From contig CAKUFI010000020.1 in NCBI GenBank assembly GCA_934647305.1, positions 1 to 40,015 on the forward strand: DNA of 40,015 bases, given 5' to 3'. Below the pieces are notes generated by a model, which was not told where the DNA came from, did no database searches, and was given only the letters and a program-made list of their open reading frames with translations. Below, one piece after another: positions 38,395 through 40,015 of the stretch. The position numbers and the translations under genes were made by a program. Source of the DNA: an uncultured Clostridia bacterium. GTDB lineage: Bacteria; Bacillota; Clostridia; Christensenellales; Aristaeellaceae. Numbering within the stretch: the stretch's first letter is position 1; each line of letters begins with the position of its first letter.

Positions 38395-39892
38395 TTATGA
38401 ACTCAGGGACGGAAAACTGATCTGCGGAGCGCGCGAACTGCCCGTATACGGCGAATACGACGTGGTGGTCGTGGGCGGCGGCATGGCCGGCGTGGGCGCG
38501 GCGCTGGCGGCGGCGCAGGCGGGCGCGAAGACGATCGTCGTGGAGAATACCTCCGCGCTGGGCGGCCTGGTGACGATGGGCGTGGTCAACATCCCGATGG
38601 ACTTCGTGTCCGGCCTGGGGCAGAAATTCTTCCGGGCGCTTGAGGCCGAGGGCGGCCTGCGCCACCGCAACTCCAACCCCGAAAAGCACAAGCTGGTCTT
38701 CGACCGCATGCTGAAGGAATACGGCTGCGACTGCCTGCTGGTCACGCCGCTGATCGACACGGTGGTCGAGGGAAACGAGGTGCGCGGAATCGTCGTGCAC
38801 ACCAAAAAGGGCGCGCAGGTCATCCTGGGCAGGCGCTTCGTGGACGCGTCCGGCGACTCCGACCTGGTCTATTTCGCGGGCGGCGAGACCATGACCGGAC
38901 GGCCCGAGGACGGCATGTCGATGGGCTGCTCGCTGGAATTCGTGCTGGGCGGCGTGAATTTCGAGGCCTATAAGGCCAGCGAGCTCTACGCCACCGACCC
39001 CAAGTGGATCAAGCTCATCGCCCGCGCGCTTCAGGAGGGCAAGCTGCCCTACGAAATCGACAACCACCTGAACTGGTGGACGCGCATTCCCGGCCGTCCC
39101 GAGCAGTGCGGCATGGATGAAATCGGCGTGTGCTTCGCCCATTCCCGCCGCTGCTTCCCAACCGACAATCGCGACCTGACCCGCATGTACATCGAGGGGC
39201 GCGAGCAAGCCGCCATACTCGCCGACTTTATCCGCGAAAACGTGCCCGGGTTCGAGAAGTCGTACCTGAGCTACACCGGTTCGCTGTTAGGCGTGCGCGA
39301 GAGCCGCCGCATCGTGGGCGAGTACGTTTTCACCGGCATGGACATCGCCTACGCCCGCAAGTTCGACGACGTGATCGCCATCAGCCAGCACGGCTTCGAC
39401 CTGCACGGCTTTGAGGCGGCAGGCAACATGAAGTGGTTCAAGGGCACGCTGCCCGACGGCACGCCCGCCTACATTGCCAACCGTGCCGGCTGGGGATCGC
39501 AGCTGCCGCCGGACGACGGAATCGCCCACGTCAATATGAAGGAGCTTATCCCGGACGAAGGCGCGTATTACTACGACATCCCGTTCCGCTCGCTGGTGCC
39601 GGTTCGCCTGGAAAACGTGCTGGCCGCCGGCCGCAACATCTCCGCGGATGTGCCCGGTCAGAGCGGCACCCGCCTGATTATGTGCTGCATGGCGCTGGGC
39701 GCGGCGGCTGGAACCGCCGCCGCGCTGTCGCTTCAGTCAGGCTGCCGCGTGCGCGACCTGGACGTGGCCGCTCTTCAGCGCCGCCTGGTCGAAAACGGCT
39801 GCAACCTGGGTCAGGGCTTCCGCAGGCTGCCCGCGCTGCCCGAGGAGGACTACGCCCGGTACGCCGTCCACTACGTCAACACCAACGGCTGA
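38387..39892 (+). CDS. FAD-dependent oxidoreductase (FAD_oxidored type)
   Basis: A 501-residue flavoprotein. The Rossmann FAD motif DVVVVGGGMAGVGAALAAAQ with acceptor Glu (IVVE) lies at about 24-54, then LGGLVTMGVVNIPMDF. The internal signature GRRFVDASGDSDLVYFAGG (GD motif) is present, and the C-terminal FAD contact reads RLENVLAAGRNISADVPGQS, then GTRLIMCCMALGAAAGTAAA. ATG 38387 has GGAAGG 6 nt upstream. Family members oxidise or reduce unknown, often sugar-derived, substrates. Context (ferredoxin partner, sugar ABC transporter and AraC regulators close by) suggests redox handling of a carbohydrate or glycoside; the substrate cannot be named. Confidence 0.9.
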   Translation: MIDYELRDGKLICGARELPVYGEYDVVVVGGGMAGVGAALAAAQAGAKTIVVENTSALGGLVTMGVVNIPMDFVSGLGQKFFRALEAEGGLRHRNSNPEKHKLVFDRMLKEYGCDCLLVTPLIDTVVEGNEVRGIVVHTKKGAQVILGRRFVDASGDSDLVYFAGGETMTGRPEDGMSMGCSLEFVLGGVNFEAYKASELYATDPKWIKLIARALQEGKLPYEIDNHLNWWTRIPGRPEQCGMDEIGVCFAHSRRCFPTDNRDLTRMYIEGREQAAILADFIRENVPGFEKSYLSYTGSLLGVRESRRIVGEYVFTGMDIAYARKFDDVIAISQHGFDLHGFEAAGNMKWFKGTLPDGTPAYIANRAGWGSQLPPDDGIAHVNMKELIPDEGAYYYDIPFRSLVPVRLENVLAAGRNISADVPGQSGTRLIMCCMALGAAAGTAAALSLQSGCRVRDLDVAALQRRLVENGCNLGQGFRRLPALPEEDYARYAVHYVNTNG

Positions 39893-39898
39893 TCGCTC

Positions 39899-40009
39899 AG
39901 GGGGAGGAACCGCCTCCCCCTCAGCTTGTCAAAAAAGGTTTGACAAGCTGGTGGACGGGGAAGCAAGCTCCCCGGCCAGGTGCCGCGGCTCAAATCTACG
40001 ATTTGAGCC
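39899..40009. repeat. Run of three to four hairpins after the FAD gene
   Basis: AGGGGGAGG/CCTCCCCCT (39899-39921), AGCTTGTCAAA/TTTGACAAGCT (39923-39949), GGGG...CCCC with an inner AGC/GCT (39957-39973), and GGCTCAAATC-TAC-GATTTGAGCC (39987-40009). The first may end transcription but has no T-run. The rest have the look of another intergenic repeat cut by the window end. Confidence 0.65.
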
Positions 40010-40015
40010 GTCGGC

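Noticed and set aside
39923..39949. AGCTTGTCAAA/TTTGACAAGCT hairpin as an intrinsic terminator of the FAD gene
   Set aside because: It is not followed by a T-run on either strand, so only a structural repeat is claimed.

Overview
The window looks like a chromosomal segment from a GC-rich Clostridia-type Firmicute. The evidence is a sporulation sigma-K gene with an N-terminal pro-sequence, a CIRCE operator on an hsp20 gene, strong AGGAGG-type ribosome binding sites, short ProB without a PUA domain, consensus sigma-A promoters, and a LplB/YtcP-type sugar ABC operon. An uncultured gut member of Christensenellales or a relative is my guess; no rRNA or other marker here settles it. I see no tRNA, rRNA, phage, transposase or CRISPR.

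Layout. 1-5990: a TetR regulator followed by a HdeD-like membrane protein, a compact MMPL/RND transporter and a secreted coiled-coil partner. 5999-8310: a polar amino acid ABC permease/permease/ATPase operon behind a Cys-codon leader peptide and attenuator. 8361-11375: a large secreted BspA-type LRR plus Big_2 protein. 11395-17230: metQ-metN-metI-M20 hydrolase-azlC-azlD, behind a Met/Cys-codon leader peptide and attenuator; azlC carries an in-frame TGA. 17362-18737: a divergent unit with a second Cys-codon leader, an attenuator and a CjaA-like cysteine-binding protein. 18806-19377: hsp20. 19378-20144: a gene-free cluster of structured repeats. 20145-22482: AAC(3)-family acetyltransferase and M32 carboxypeptidase. 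22540-23863: an unrecognised secreted protein with an internal duplication. 24189-24983: sigK. 25094-28759: proB-proA-proC-GNAT. 28857-29785: DMT exporter. 29882-31924: membrane-anchored AraC regulator. 32492-37111: sugar ABC transporter and a sugar-phosphate isomerase-like protein. 37268-39892: a second AraC regulator, divergent from a ferredoxin and an FAD oxidoreductase.

The most interesting system is a sulfur-amino-acid attenuation regulon. Three transport units (cysteine-type permease/ATPase, cysteine-type binding protein, MetNIQ) each have a perfect TTGACA-17-TATAAT promoter, a 23-30 codon leader ORF with clustered Cys or Met/Cys codons, and an intrinsic terminator before the first structural gene. 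In each case a segment in or after the Cys/Met codons can pair with the 5' arm of the terminator, as expected for ribosome-mediated attenuation. The binding protein and the permease/ATPase operon lie about 9 kb apart but share this leader type, so they probably form one cysteine importer.

The second notable theme is intergenic repeats. One family (B, seven copies) is a two-hairpin element whose stems change sequence with base pairing kept, while loop and linker stay constant. The other (A, about ten full or partial copies) is a REP-like palindromic element that often starts a few bases after a stop codon, hosts nested family-B copies, and supplies the last ~37 codons of sigK.
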